Source: an uncultured Alphaproteobacteria bacterium
Lineage (GTDB): Bacteria; Pseudomonadota; Alphaproteobacteria; UBA8366; GCA-2717185
DNA length: 64,000 bases
Direction of reading: 5' to 3'
NCBI GenBank assembly: GCA_943788635.1
Contig: CALSRA010000036.1
Coordinates: forward strand, 1 to 64,000
In this document: positions 26,015 through 35,353 of the stretch, piece by piece
Numbering within the stretch: the stretch's first letter is position 1
Layout: each line of letters starts with the position of its first letter
Made by a program: the position numbers and the translations under genes
The notes under the pieces: model-generated
Databases searched by the model: none
The model's input: the letters and a program-made list of their open reading frames with translations, nothing else
Told to the model about the DNA's origin: nothing

Positions 26015-26028
26015 TATTGTATACAATA
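26015..26028. promoter_or_regulatory. Probable GntR operator 2
   Basis: Perfect 14-bp palindrome TATTGTATACAATA, 30 bp before the aminotransferase ATG and about 80 bp from operator 1. The TTGTATACAA core is identical in both, so one regulator could control both divergent units. Confidence 0.68.
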
Positions 26029-26057
26029 TACAAATAAATCCAGCAAAGGAGCGATCG

Positions 26058-27239
26058 ATGTCGCGTCAGAGTGGACGTCATTTTCTGCAAATTCCGGGAC
26101 CAACCAATGTGCCCGACCGTATTCTCCGGGCCATTGATGGCCCGACCATCGATCACCGAGGTCCGGAATTCGTCGCGCTTGGTAAGGGCGTCCTGCAGGA
26201 TATCCGGACCATTTTCAAAACCGATAGCCACGTGATCATCTACAGCGGCTCCGGTACCGGTGCCTGGGAAGCGGCGCTTGTGAACACGATGTCGCCCGGC
26301 GATCAGGTCCTTATGTATGAAACCGGGCAGTTTGCGACATTATGGCGCAACCTCGCCGAAAAGCTTGGGCTGGATCCGGTTTATATCGAAGGCGACTGGC
26401 GCCATGGTGTCGATGCGGCCGCTATCGAAGCCCGGCTGGCCGAAGACAAGCAGCACAAGATCAAGGCCGTTTGCGTTGTCCACAACGACACGGCGACCGG
26501 GATCACCTCCAGTGTCGAAGCGGTCCGCAAGGCGATGGACGCGGCGAGCCATCCGGCGCTGCTGATGGCGGATACGGTTTCCTCGCTCGGCGCCATTGAT
26601 TTCCGGCATGACGAATGGGGCGTGGATGTCACCATCGGCGGGTCGCAGAAAGGTCTGATGTTGCCGCCGGGGCTGGGCTTCAATGCGATCAGCGAAAAGG
26701 CGCTGGCGGTGTCGAAGGCGACCGGCGGGCTGCCGCGTTCCTATTGGGACTGGGATGACATGCTGACAGCGAATGCGGGCGGCATGTTCCCCTATACGCC
26801 GGGCACCAACCTGCTGTACGGGCTGCGCGAAGCCATCGACATGCTGCATGAAGAAGGGCTGGACAATGTCTTCGCCCGTCATGTGCGGCACGGCGAAGCG
26901 ACCCGTCGCGCGGTTGCGGCCTGGGGGCTGGAACTGCAGCCGGTTGTCCCGGAAGAGTATTCCAATGCGGTCACCACGATCCGTATGCCGGAAGGCAACA
27001 GCGCCGATGCCTTCCGCAAGGTGGTGCTGGACAATTTCAACATGTCGCTGGGCAGCGGGTTGGGCAAGGTTGCCGACAAGGTATTCCGGATCGGTCACCT
27101 GGGTGACTTCAACGATCTTACGCTGGCGGGCGCGTTATGCGGCGTTGAAATGGGGCTCGGTCTCGCCGGTGTGCCACACAAGACGGGCGGCGTTGCGGCT
27201 GCGATGGACTTTCTGTCCGGCAAGAAACAGAGCAACTAG
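26058..27239 (+). CDS. sgaA: Serine--glyoxylate aminotransferase (class V)
   Basis: PLP enzyme of 393 aa that transfers the amino group of serine to glyoxylate, giving hydroxypyruvate and glycine. The family start GRHFLQIPGPTNVPDRIL is at about 6-23 and HRGPEF at 32-37. YSGSGTGAWEAAL forms the phosphate cup, ADTVSSLGAIDF contains the PLP-binding aspartate, and the Schiff-base lysine is in GGSQKGLMLPPGLG, near residue 200. An AAAGGAGCG ribosome site precedes the ATG. It stands alone, divergent from the D-hydroxyacid dehydrogenase, with shared operators. A hairpin after the stop probably ends transcription. Confidence 0.9.
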   Translation: MSRQSGRHFLQIPGPTNVPDRILRAIDGPTIDHRGPEFVALGKGVLQDIRTIFKTDSHVIIYSGSGTGAWEAALVNTMSPGDQVLMYETGQFATLWRNLAEKLGLDPVYIEGDWRHGVDAAAIEARLAEDKQHKIKAVCVVHNDTATGITSSVEAVRKAMDAASHPALLMADTVSSLGAIDFRHDEWGVDVTIGGSQKGLMLPPGLGFNAISEKALAVSKATGGLPRSYWDWDDMLTANAGGMFPYTPGTNLLYGLREAIDMLHEEGLDNVFARHVRHGEATRRAVAAWGLELQPVVPEEYSNAVTTIRMPEGNSADAFRKVVLDNFNMSLGSGLGKVADKVFRIGHLGDFNDLTLAGALCGVEMGLGLAGVPHKTGGVAAAMDFLSGKKQSN

Positions 27240-27247
27240 CGAAATAC

Positions 27248-27298
27248 AGGGCCGGTCTGGAACCGATATCTACGCTCCGGCCGGCCCTGACGCTTTTG
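27248..27298 (+). terminator. Probable terminator after the aminotransferase
   Basis: AGGGCCGG (27248-27255) pairs with CCGGCCCT (27281-27288) around a 25-nt loop and is followed by GACGCTTTT. Confidence 0.5.
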
Positions 27299-27313
27299 AT
27301 GACAATCAGGTAA

Positions 27314-28483
27314 TCAGTCTTCCGTCAGCGATTTCAACTCGCGATAGACGGCGGCTTTCAACTCCAGACCGATACCCGGCGTGTCGTGCGGGCACGCAAA
27401 GCCGTCGACGATATAGACATTATCCGCGAAACCACCCCAGGGCTGGAAAACCAGCGGGTAGGATTCCGACCCGCCAAGCTGCATGCCCGCCGCCATGTTC
27501 AGGCCAAGCTGGTGGCCGCCATGGGGAACCTGCCGACGCCGGTCCCAGCCTTCCGCCGTCAGCATTTCATCGATCCGCAAGTATTCGGTCAGCCCATAGC
27601 ACAGTGCCGGATCGGGCTGGATCCAGTCGATATCCCGCCGCATGCCGCCGTATAGAACCAGATTGTGCACATCCTGCAGTGAAAACAGGTTTTCCGCCGT
27701 CGCCATGGCGCCGGAATAATGCTGCGTCAGTTCCGCCTGCAGGGCGAAATCCAGCGGATCGCCCGGTTCCTCGAACCAGAACAATCCGTATTGTTCGACA
27801 GCCTTGCCGAAGGCAATGGCTTCTTCGAGCGAGAACCGTCCGTTCGCATCGACAGCCAGATTCGCGCCGGAGCCGACAACCTCCAGAACCGCTTCGATGC
27901 GACGCAGGTCGGTGTCCAGGTCAGCGCCCGCGACCTTCATCTTGACGACCCGGTAACCCATGTCCTGATAGCCGCGCATTTCATCCTGCAGCGGTTCCAG
28001 CCCCTTGCCCGGGTAATAGTAGCCGCCACCAGGATAGACCAGCACCCGCTCGTCGGATGCGCCGTTGTTAAAGCGCTCAGACAGCAATTGCCACAGCGGC
28101 TTTTCAGCGATCTTGGCGACGGCGTCCCATATCGCCATGTCGATGACGGATGCCGCATAGGCGCGTTCGCCATGCCCGCCGGGCTTTTCATTGATCATCA
28201 TGGTCGCCAGGACCTTCGCGGGATCAAAGTTTTCGCCGGTTTCATCCAGCAACGTGTCGGGGGCTGCTTCCAGAACGCGCGGGATCAGGCGTTCACGCAG
28301 CACACCGCCCTGAGCGTAGCGTCCGTTGGAGGAAAACCCGTAGCCGATTACCGGCTTGCCGTTGCGAATGACATCGGTGACGACAGCGGCGACGCTGGTT
28401 GTCATTTTGCTGAAATCGATTGAGGCATTGCGCATAGCGGAGGCAATCGGAACCGTCCGTTCACGGATATCGACAATTTTCAT
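27314..28483 (-). CDS. tarD: D(-)-tartrate dehydratase (enolase superfamily)
   Basis: Enolase-superfamily dehydratase of 389 aa that would convert D-tartrate to oxaloacetate. It matches the Bradyrhizobium TarD type rather than generic mandelate racemases: the start KIVDIRERTVPI, NASIDFSKMTTSVAAVVTDV, the INEKPGGHGERA block, and GGYYYPGKGL. The catalytic lysine is in RVVKMKVAG. The metal ligands are in NLAVDANGRF, FWFEEPGDPLD and ATAENLFS, and the catalytic histidine is in VPHGGHQLGLNMAAG. A TctC-type binding protein gene lies upstream in the same direction, consistent with import of a dicarboxylate. Confidence 0.85.
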   Translation of the reverse strand: MKIVDIRERTVPIASAMRNASIDFSKMTTSVAAVVTDVIRNGKPVIGYGFSSNGRYAQGGVLRERLIPRVLEAAPDTLLDETGENFDPAKVLATMMINEKPGGHGERAYAASVIDMAIWDAVAKIAEKPLWQLLSERFNNGASDERVLVYPGGGYYYPGKGLEPLQDEMRGYQDMGYRVVKMKVAGADLDTDLRRIEAVLEVVGSGANLAVDANGRFSLEEAIAFGKAVEQYGLFWFEEPGDPLDFALQAELTQHYSGAMATAENLFSLQDVHNLVLYGGMRRDIDWIQPDPALCYGLTEYLRIDEMLTAEGWDRRRQVPHGGHQLGLNMAAGMQLGGSESYPLVFQPWGGFADNVYIVDGFACPHDTPGIGLELKAAVYRELKSLTED

Positions 28484-28498
28484 GGAACTTCCTGCTGG

Positions 28499-29557
28499 TT
28501 ACTTGATCAGCCCTGCGCGTTGCGCAAGGGCGAGATATTCTTTCGTCCGCTGGGCCATGAAGGCCGGCAGATCGTCATAGGGCATAATGACGGGCACAAA
28601 TCCGAATTCATTTTTCCGAGCCAGGGTTTCTTCGTCCTGGCTGATCTTCAGAAAAATGTCCGAAATTTCCCGGCGGATGGCCTTTGGCGTTGCTTTCGGT
28701 ACGGCGATGCCGCGATAGGCGCCACCGATCATGTCAACGCCGCGTTCCCGGAATGTCGGTACATCCGGCTGGTTCTCAAAGCGGGTTTCCGTCGCCACGG
28801 CGAGCAGTCTTACCTTGCCCCTGTGTTTCGGCGGCACCGTCACGTAGCCCCAGGCGGCATCGACTTTTCCGGCACGCAGTGCCTCCATCGATTCCCCTGT
28901 GCCTTTGTATCCTGAATAGGTGGTTTCGATTTCTGTCAGGTGATCAAAGCGCAAATGGGCCAGATGATTGGCGGTGCCTTTGCCGGAACCTGAAAGCCGG
29001 ATTTCGCCGGGACGTTTTTTTGCATCCGCGACGAAGTCGGCGAGCGTTTCGTAGGGTGAATCGTCATCGACGATGAGCGCGTTGGGCGTGTAATGGAAGA
29101 TGTTGATTACGGTGATATCCCGGGTCCGGTAGCCCGCGCCGCGCGCCGGCTGGATCACGATATGCGGCAGGTTAACACCGACGATGGTGTATCCGTCGGC
29201 AGGCATGGAATTGATCTGCGACCACACAACGGCGCCGCCGCCGCCAGGTTTATTCAGAATGGCCAGGTCCTGCCCGGTCAGCCGGTTGAAAACAGGCTTT
29301 TGCAGTCTGGCGGCAATGGTTGACTCACCGCCATCGCCAAACGGGATGACGTAGCTGACAGGTTTGTCCGGCCACTCCTGCGCAACTGCAGGCATGGCAA
29401 ATGCCACGACCAGCGCCAGCGCTGCAATGCCTGAAAAATTATGAAAAATTCCCGGTTTCGTTGCTCTCACTCCGCTGGAGGGACGTATTCCGCGCAACTT
29501 TTCTACGCCCTGCGATACTGCATTGCCACAACGTTTTTGTGAATTTTCAAGCATCAT
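28499..29557 (-). CDS. Tripartite tricarboxylate transporter substrate-binding protein (TctC/Bug family)
   Basis: Periplasmic solute-binding protein, 352 aa as called. A hydrophobic stretch, IAALALVVAFAMPAVA, precedes EWPDKPVSYVIPFGDGGESTIAARL, the Bug-family start with its proline-rich ligand loop. A second ligand motif follows as NKPGGGGAVVWSQI. The real start may be a downstream GTG (29470), because the first 30 residues look unlike a signal peptide; no start has a clear ribosome site. It lies 15 nt upstream of tarD. No TctA or TctB membrane gene is in the window, so it is an orphan binding protein whose partner is elsewhere. Confidence 0.8.
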   Translation of the reverse strand: MMLENSQKRCGNAVSQGVEKLRGIRPSSGVRATKPGIFHNFSGIAALALVVAFAMPAVAQEWPDKPVSYVIPFGDGGESTIAARLQKPVFNRLTGQDLAILNKPGGGGAVVWSQINSMPADGYTIVGVNLPHIVIQPARGAGYRTRDITVINIFHYTPNALIVDDDSPYETLADFVADAKKRPGEIRLSGSGKGTANHLAHLRFDHLTEIETTYSGYKGTGESMEALRAGKVDAAWGYVTVPPKHRGKVRLLAVATETRFENQPDVPTFRERGVDMIGGAYRGIAVPKATPKAIRREISDIFLKISQDEETLARKNEFGFVPVIMPYDDLPAFMAQRTKEYLALAQRAGLIK

Positions 29558-29626
29558 CGCGTTCAGCCTCTATACCGTTTCCCGCAGAGGCATCGAAATA
29601 CACGAATGTGTCAGTGTCGTGGCGGG

Positions 29627-31102
29627 TTATTCCTGCGTTTCGGCGCGGGCCGACTGCATTGCCTGGCGCCGCAATGCCTTGCCGGGACGTTCGCCTGTCG
29701 GTGCGCCATCGCGCCAGACGGGGCGACCGTTGACGAAGACGGTATCGATCCCGGCGGCGGGTTCGGTTGGGTGCTGGAAGTCAGCCCGGTCAATGATCGT
29801 TGCCGCATCGAATATTGTGACATCGGCCTGGTTGCCGACGGCGAGCACGCCCCGACCGGTCAGCCCGAATTCGGCTGCCGGCAGGCCACTCATGCGAAAC
29901 ACGGCATCTTCCAGGGTCATCAGACCCAGATCGCGGCTGTAATGGCCAAGAACCCGCGGGAAGGTGCCCCAAAGGCGCGGATGGGGAAATACGTCATGTG
30001 GCAGCCCGTCAGATGCGACGATGGAATGTGGGTATTTCAAAACCCGCTGGACATCATCCTCGTCCATCATGAAATAGATCGCGCCGGCGGGCAGCAGCGA
30101 TTTCGCCGCTTCCTCGAGGCTGCACCCCATTTCGTCGGCGATTTCGTCGAGAAATCGGCCTGCAATATCCGGCCGTGGCACCGACCAGGTGACGATGACG
30201 CGTTTGGACGCTGCCAGCCGGTCGACCGTCAGGACGGTCGACGAGGCGTCATAAGGATAGACGTCCAGCGTGACCGGCTGTGTTTTACGAGTCTTTTCGA
30301 CAAGGGCCAGCGACTCCCGGGTCGCACCGAAATTGCTGGCGCCGGACGATTTGTGATGGGACAGCACGACCTTGGCGCCGCTGGCACGGCCGATCGTGAA
30401 GGCTTCCTCCATTGATTTTTGCAGGTGTTCGCCTTCGTCACGCAGATGGGTCGTATACAGCGCGCCGGCCGGTCCCAGTAATTCCGCGATACGGATAATT
30501 TCTTCGGTTGGCGCGGCGCGTGCCGGTTCATAATAAAGCCCGGTGGACATCCCGATGGCGCCGGCGTCCAGTGATTCCGACAGTTTCTCGCGCATCGCGT
30601 CAATTTCGGAATCTGTCGCCGCACGGTCGAGGTCATCCATTGCGCCGACCCGAAGCGTGCTGTGCCCACATAGCAGGGCGGCGTTCAGGGCCGGGGGCGT
30701 TTCGTCCAGTGCGTCGAACAGATCGGCCATTCTGGGAAAGCGGTATCCGTCACCCAGCAGATCGAGTGGCGGCGGCGGGCGGTCGCCTTCAAAGATCAGT
30801 GGTGCGAGGCTGATGCCGCAATTTCCGGCAACGACGGTCGCGACGCCCTGGCTGGCCTTGTAGGCCATGTCCGGTTTCGACAGGAGGGCATGATCGTCAT
30901 GGGTGTGTACGTCGATGAAGCCGGGGGCGACGATTTTCCCCGAAGCATCGATTGTGCTGGTGGCGTCAGTCAATGTTCCGGGTTCGCCGATAGCGGTAAT
31001 CCGGTCGCCCGATATGCCAATATCGGCGGCACGGCGTGGCGCGCCGGTCCCGTCGATCAAAGTCCCGCCTCGTATAACGGTGTCGTATCTGCGATCACTC
31101 AT
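29627..31102 (-). CDS. N-acyl-D-amino-acid deacylase family amidohydrolase
   Basis: Amidohydrolase-superfamily enzyme of about 491 aa. The ATG at 31102 is chosen because AGGAGG lies 8-13 nt upstream; the frame extends back to 31177 without a family N-terminus. It has YDTVIRGGTLIDGTGAP and the composite-domain IVAPGFIDVHTHDDHALL, with the metal-binding HTHDD. Further metal-site elements are GNCGISLAP, the CGHSTLR histidine, the VLSHHKSSGA pair and VASDGLPHDVFPHPR near the C-terminus, ending with the D-aminoacylase pattern GRGVLAVGNQADVTIFD. D-aminoacylase or D-glutamate deacylase activity is likely, but many members act on other amides. Confidence 0.83.
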   Translation of the reverse strand: MSDRRYDTVIRGGTLIDGTGAPRRAADIGISGDRITAIGEPGTLTDATSTIDASGKIVAPGFIDVHTHDDHALLSKPDMAYKASQGVATVVAGNCGISLAPLIFEGDRPPPPLDLLGDGYRFPRMADLFDALDETPPALNAALLCGHSTLRVGAMDDLDRAATDSEIDAMREKLSESLDAGAIGMSTGLYYEPARAAPTEEIIRIAELLGPAGALYTTHLRDEGEHLQKSMEEAFTIGRASGAKVVLSHHKSSGASNFGATRESLALVEKTRKTQPVTLDVYPYDASSTVLTVDRLAASKRVIVTWSVPRPDIAGRFLDEIADEMGCSLEEAAKSLLPAGAIYFMMDEDDVQRVLKYPHSIVASDGLPHDVFPHPRLWGTFPRVLGHYSRDLGLMTLEDAVFRMSGLPAAEFGLTGRGVLAVGNQADVTIFDAATIIDRADFQHPTEPAAGIDTVFVNGRPVWRDGAPTGERPGKALRRQAMQSARAETQE

Positions 31103-31253
31103 TCCGTTTTCCTCCTGCCGTCGGGTTAAGCCCGGGATTTTCGCCTGTTCGCGTGCGGGAAGCCCTTTTTTAACCAATAGGCAATATATTCGCGATTGCT
31201 TAATTCAGCCGACAATGCCGCCGGGCCATCACGGGACGCTAAAATACGGTAAA

Positions 31254-31898
31254 TTAGTAAGTATTGTATACGGTTGCTGCCTGATTCGGTCTTCGGTACA
31301 ATACAAATAGCTTGGAGTAATTGTTGGCCCGAATATTGCGTGGCTGAATTTTAATTAACGGTATTTCACTTATTTCATCGCGTCCGGCGAAATTGCCACT
31401 ATGCAGCCAGCCGATGCCGATATCGGCCGGTGGATGATGCATGGCAATGACAGTCGGGCGCGACGGGGCTTCGGCCAGCCGGGCCGTCAGCCAGTCGCAT
31501 CGCGCCGGGCACATTGTACCGTCCACCAGTCCTGGTGCCAGCGTATCCAGTGCGATAATACGCAGTGGGAATTCATCGATTACGTAATGAAGATAGTCAC
31601 CTTTGGGCAGGTATGTGTGGCCCGGAAAAGCCTTCCGCATTCCATCGCGGTCGTCATGGTTTCCGGGCATGATGTACATCGGAATATCCACCGAATTGAG
31701 CAACGCTGCCAATGCGTCATACTCGCTGTCGTCGCCATGTGCCGTCAGGTCGCCGGTGGCGAGGATCATATCCGGGCGCGGGGTATGGGATTCCAGCCGA
31801 CGCAGAACAGCGGCGAGACTGGCATTGACGTCGAAGCCATGCGCGGGGCGGTGGCCGGCGGCTTCGATATGCAAATCCGTGATCTGCGCAATAATCAT
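31254..31898 (-). pseudogene. Metallophosphoesterase (CpdA-like), C-terminally truncated
   Basis: Starts well as a calcineurin-like cyclic-nucleotide phosphodiesterase: IIAQITDLHI (first metal motif), ILATGDLTAHGD, YIMPGNHDDRD and VIAMHHPPADIGIGWL. After GRDE, at about residue 175, the sequence turns AT-rich and loses the family's closing CGHxH metal motif and last beta-sheet; the frame runs on for some 35 unrelated residues to 31254. The start at 31898 is the first ATG with a family N-terminus. Without the last two metal ligands the product is unlikely to be a normal enzyme. The 31103-31253 gap upstream of the deacylase holds no gene. Confidence 0.7.
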
Positions 31899-32005
31899 GA
31901 CCGGCTGTTCTCCCGACAGTTGGCAGTTTATTGTTATCTTGTTCGAGCAAGTGACAGTTTCGTGGCTACGCCATGGATATTGCAGCAATGGAGAGGGTGG
32001 AGACA

Positions 32006-32809
32006 ATGCCGCCAATTCGGCGTTACTGGTCGGAGGTGAGTACGACGGATTTCACCGGGCTGGATACCGCCCGGACGGTCGCGGTTTTGCCGGTATCCGC
32101 AGTCGAACAACACGGGCCGCATCTGCCGCTTTCCGTTGACGTCTGCATCAATGAAGGGGTCCTCGATGCTGCGCTGGCATTGTTGCCTGAAGACGCACCG
32201 GTTCTGGTCCTGCCGCCGCAGACAGTCGGCAAGAGCGAGGAGCATATCCGTTTCCCGGGGACATTGACCGTGCCGGCAGATGTGCTGGTGCGGCACTGGA
32301 ACGAAATCGGTGACGGGGTCGCCCGCACGGGTGTCCGTAAGATACTGTTCTTCAACAGTCATGGCGGCAATCCGCCGGTCATGGATATCGTTTCCCGCGA
32401 TCTCCGTATTCGGCATGGCATGCTGGCAGCGATGGCAAACTGGTACGACTTAGTGCCACTATCCAAATGGTTCGGAGCCGACGAGCTTAAAGACGGTATT
32501 CACGGAGGCGAAATAGAAACCTCCGTCATGCTGCACCTGCGACCGGACCTCGTAGATATGACGGCGGCATCGAATTTCGTCTCCGCGACGGTGGCGTTGC
32601 GCGAGGAATTCGATCTGTTGTCACCGATCGGCCGCCCGTCGTTTGCATGGGAAACGCAGGACCTGAACCCGGCGGGCGCGGTCGGGAATGCGGCGGCGGC
32701 CGATGCGGAGCGCGGGGCGGCGGTTGTCGACGCGGCGGCAAACGGCCTCGCGAAATTGCTTCGCGAAATGCTTCGCGCCGACCCGGAGCGGCTTATTCGT
32801 CGTAAGTGA
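32006..32809 (+). CDS. Creatininase family protein
   Basis: Metal-dependent amidohydrolase of 267 aa from the ATG at 32006, which has GGTGGAGA upstream; earlier in-frame ATGs at 31973 and 31988 exist. The creatininase signature is present: [20 protein letters not shown] with the metal-binding E, H and [16 protein letters not shown] and [13 protein letters not shown] follow, then [12 protein letters not shown] with the last metal ligand. The family includes creatinine amidohydrolase and mycofactocin MftE; here neither partner set is present, so the substrate is open. Its 3-prime end overlaps convergent apt by 17 nt. Confidence 0.83.
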   Translation: MPPIRRYWSEVSTTDFTGLDTARTVAVLPVSAVEQHGPHLPLSVDVCINEGVLDAALALLPEDAPVLVLPPQTVGKSEEHIRFPGTLTVPADVLVRHWNEIGDGVARTGVRKILFFNSHGGNPPVMDIVSRDLRIRHGMLAAMANWYDLVPLSKWFGADELKDGIHGGEIETSVMLHLRPDLVDMTAASNFVSATVALREEFDLLSPIGRPSFAWETQDLNPAGAVGNAAAADAERGAAVVDAAANGLAKLLREMLRADPERLIRRK

Positions 32810-33308
32810 TTAGCGATGTGAACGGCGCGTCGAACCTGCTGCGTCCGTTCAGGAAGCTCAGCTCAATAATGCAGGCGACTGACCGTATATCACCACCGAC
32901 CTGGCGCACCAGTTCAAACGATGCTGCCATGGTGCCGCCGGTCGCGAGCAGGTCGTCAAGAATCACGACCCGCTGCCCGGCCTGGATCGCTTCTTCCTGG
33001 ATTTCGATCGTATCGGTGCCGTATTCGAGATCGTATTCGTAGGCGATGGTCTTGCCGGGTAACTTGCCCTTCTTACGGATCATGGCAAATCCGCAGCCCA
33101 GCTCCAGCGCGAGCGGTGCCGCAGTCAAAAAACCACGTGATTCTATGCCCAGCAGCAGGTCCGGCTTGTGGGGCGCTACCTGCAATGCCAGTTCCTTGAC
33201 GCAATACTGCCAAGCCGCAGGATGCGCCAGAAGGGTGGATATGTCGTAAAACAGGATGCCCGGTTTGGGAAAGTCCGGAACCGAGCGAATGTGATCTTTC
33301 AGGTTCAT
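32793..33308 (-). CDS. apt: Adenine phosphoribosyltransferase
   Basis: Purine-salvage enzyme that forms AMP from adenine and PRPP. It has 171 aa from the ATG at 33308; a longer open frame upstream is antisense to mlaE. The family start is [22 protein letters not shown], seen as residues 3-24. LLGIESRGF marks the adenine pocket, and the PRPP-binding motif [14 protein letters not shown] is at about 114-127. It is divergent from the mla operon. Confidence 0.93.
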   Translation of the reverse strand: MNLKDHIRSVPDFPKPGILFYDISTLLAHPAAWQYCVKELALQVAPHKPDLLLGIESRGFLTAAPLALELGCGFAMIRKKGKLPGKTIAYEYDLEYGTDTIEIQEEAIQAGQRVVILDDLLATGGTMAASFELVRQVGGDIRSVACIIELSFLNGRSRFDAPFTSLITYDE

Positions 33309-33446
33309 GGCGGCGATACTAGAGGAAACCGGGTAGGCTGGGAATCCCCGAAATATGCTCGCGGCGGCTTTGCCGGTTTTCGCTTTATATGCTATTCGAC
33401 AGACTGGCGGAGGTTTCCGCCGCAGCACGGTTTCCAGGGGAACTTC

Positions 33447-34583
33447 ATGGCCGAGTCGCCCGGTTGGGTCAAAAGCACGATCGAGGGCGAGCGCCTCATT
33501 GTGTCCGCCGGTGGCGACTGGACAGTTGATGGCGTCGGGGCGCTGGATCGGGAGATGCGGAACCTTGCGGGATCCGGCTCCACACGCGTAACGCTGGATA
33601 CATCGGGGATTGCCAGTCTGGATACGGCCGGTGCCTGGTTGTTGTATCGCGCCCGTCGCGATCTGGCGGCTATCGGCGTGACAATGCAGTTCAGTGCATT
33701 GGACCCGCGGCATGCAGCCCTTGTGGAATTGGTCGAACAGGCTGATGCGGCGCATGCGGAAACGGTGCGGCCGCAACCGAATCCTCTGGCGGCCCTCGTC
33801 AATCGTATCGGTCAGACGGTGTGTGAAGCGGCTGACGAACTTGCGCATCTCGTCAATTTCTTCGGGTTGACCATCGTAACCCTGGGCAAATGCATCCTGC
33901 AGCCGCGTCGGCTCAGAATCGTGTCGCTGGTCAATCAGATGGAACAGACGGGACTGAATGCGCTGGGGATTGTTGGCCTGCTGCTGTTCCTGATCGGTGT
34001 CGTACTTGCCTTTCAGGGGGCGGAACAATTGCGCCGGTTTGCCGCGGAAATTTTCACCGCTGACGGGCTCGCCGTCATGGTGTTGCGAGAAATCGGCGTG
34101 CTGATCGCGGCAATCCTGATTGCCGGTCGTTCAGGGTCGGCGTTCACGGCCGAGATCGGCATGATGAAGGTCAACGAAGAAGTGGACGCGCTCAGTGTTA
34201 TCGGGCTGGATCCGATTGAAGTCCTGGTGCTGCCGCGGATCAATGCGCTGCTGATTACGCTGCCCTTGTTGACCTTTTTCGCCAATGTTGCGGCGCTGAC
34301 CGGCGGCACGCTTATGGCCGTCGCAACGCTGGACGTCACCTATACGCAGTTTGTGCGCCAATTGGCGGATGCGTTGACGCTCAAGAACCTGATGGTCGGC
34401 ATGATCAAGGCGCCGGTCTTCGCGTTTCTGATCGGTATGGTCGGCTGTTACGAAGGTTTGAAAGTTGGTGGCAGCGCGGAAAGCATCGGTCGGCTGACAA
34501 CGCAGTCGGTCGTTGAATCCATCGTCCTTGTGATTCTCGCCGATGCGCTGTTTTCGATCATCTTTTCGACCCTGGGGATCTAG
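33447..34583 (+). CDS. mlaE: MlaE-type ABC permease with N-terminal STAS domain
   Basis: Inner-membrane permease of 378 aa for phospholipid transport between membranes. The first about 100 residues form a cytosolic STAS domain ([32 protein letters not shown]) equivalent to MlaB, here fused in front of the MlaE core. The core has about five helices with [21 protein letters not shown], the conserved [20 protein letters not shown] seen in parts, and [19 protein letters not shown] near the end. The start ATG is the first one that gives a complete STAS domain. It is the first gene of mlaE-mlaF-mlaD-lipoprotein, with gaps of only a few bases. Confidence 0.9.
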   Translation: MAESPGWVKSTIEGERLIVSAGGDWTVDGVGALDREMRNLAGSGSTRVTLDTSGIASLDTAGAWLLYRARRDLAAIGVTMQFSALDPRHAALVELVEQADAAHAETVRPQPNPLAALVNRIGQTVCEAADELAHLVNFFGLTIVTLGKCILQPRRLRIVSLVNQMEQTGLNALGIVGLLLFLIGVVLAFQGAEQLRRFAAEIFTADGLAVMVLREIGVLIAAILIAGRSGSAFTAEIGMMKVNEEVDALSVIGLDPIEVLVLPRINALLITLPLLTFFANVAALTGGTLMAVATLDVTYTQFVRQLADALTLKNLMVGMIKAPVFAFLIGMVGCYEGLKVGGSAESIGRLTTQSVVESIVLVILADALFSIIFSTLGI

Positions 34584-34587
34584 GCGG

Positions 34588-35349
34588 ATGTCGGAGCAGG
34601 ATACCGTCATAACGGTCACCGGGTTACGGACCCAGTTCGGCACGGCCGTGATCCATGATGATCTGGACCTTTCGGTGCGCCGCGGCGAAGTGCTGGGCGT
34701 GGTCGGTGGGTCCGGTACCGGGAAATCCGTATTGCTGCGGACGATTATCGGCCTCAATAAACCGCGGGCCGGGACGATTGAAATGCTCGGCCAGGATACG
34801 CGCGAAATGACCAGTCTGGTGCAACGGCGCTGCGGCGTGCTGTTTCAGAGCGGTGCGCTGTTTTCGTCGCTGACCGTGGCGGAGAATATCGAAGTGCCGA
34901 TGCGGGAACACCTGCGTCTGCCACATGCGCTGATGGAGGAACTGGCGGCGTTGAAGATCGCCATGGTTGGCCTGCCGCCGGATGCAGGGCCGAAATACCC
35001 ATCTGAATTGTCCGGTGGTATGAAGAAACGCGCTGGCCTTGCGCGGGCGCTGGCACTGGACCCGGCCATATTGTTTCTGGATAAACCGACTGCGGGGCTG
35101 GACCCGATTGGCGCCGCGGCATTTGACAACCTGATTCGTGACCTGCAACAGAGCCTGGGGCTGACGGTATTCATGGTGACCCATGACCTCGACAGCCTTG
35201 CGGCGATATGCGATCGCATTGCCGTTCTGGTGGACAAACGCGTTCGGCTCGGCACAATGGCGGAACACATGCGGGATTCGCATCCTTGGATACAGGAATA
35301 TTTCCACGGGCCGCGCGCGCGAGTGGCGTTAAACGGCAGCGGGACTTAG
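34588..35349 (+). CDS. mlaF: MlaF-type ABC transporter ATP-binding protein
   Basis: Cytoplasmic ATPase of 253 aa for the MlaE permease. Walker A is VGGSGTGKSVLLRTI, the Q loop is VLFQSGALFSSLTV, the signature is LSGGMKKRAGLARAL and the Walker B is ILFLDKPTAGLDP, with the usual MlaF KPTAGLDP in place of the common EPT. The switch histidine is in FMVTHD. The start at 34588 is 4 nt after the mlaE stop; mlaD starts 4 nt after its own stop. Confidence 0.92.
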   Translation: MSEQDTVITVTGLRTQFGTAVIHDDLDLSVRRGEVLGVVGGSGTGKSVLLRTIIGLNKPRAGTIEMLGQDTREMTSLVQRRCGVLFQSGALFSSLTVAENIEVPMREHLRLPHALMEELAALKIAMVGLPPDAGPKYPSELSGGMKKRAGLARALALDPAILFLDKPTAGLDPIGAAAFDNLIRDLQQSLGLTVFMVTHDLDSLAAICDRIAVLVDKRVRLGTMAEHMRDSHPWIQEYFHGPRARVALNGSGT

Positions 35350-35353
35350 GATA

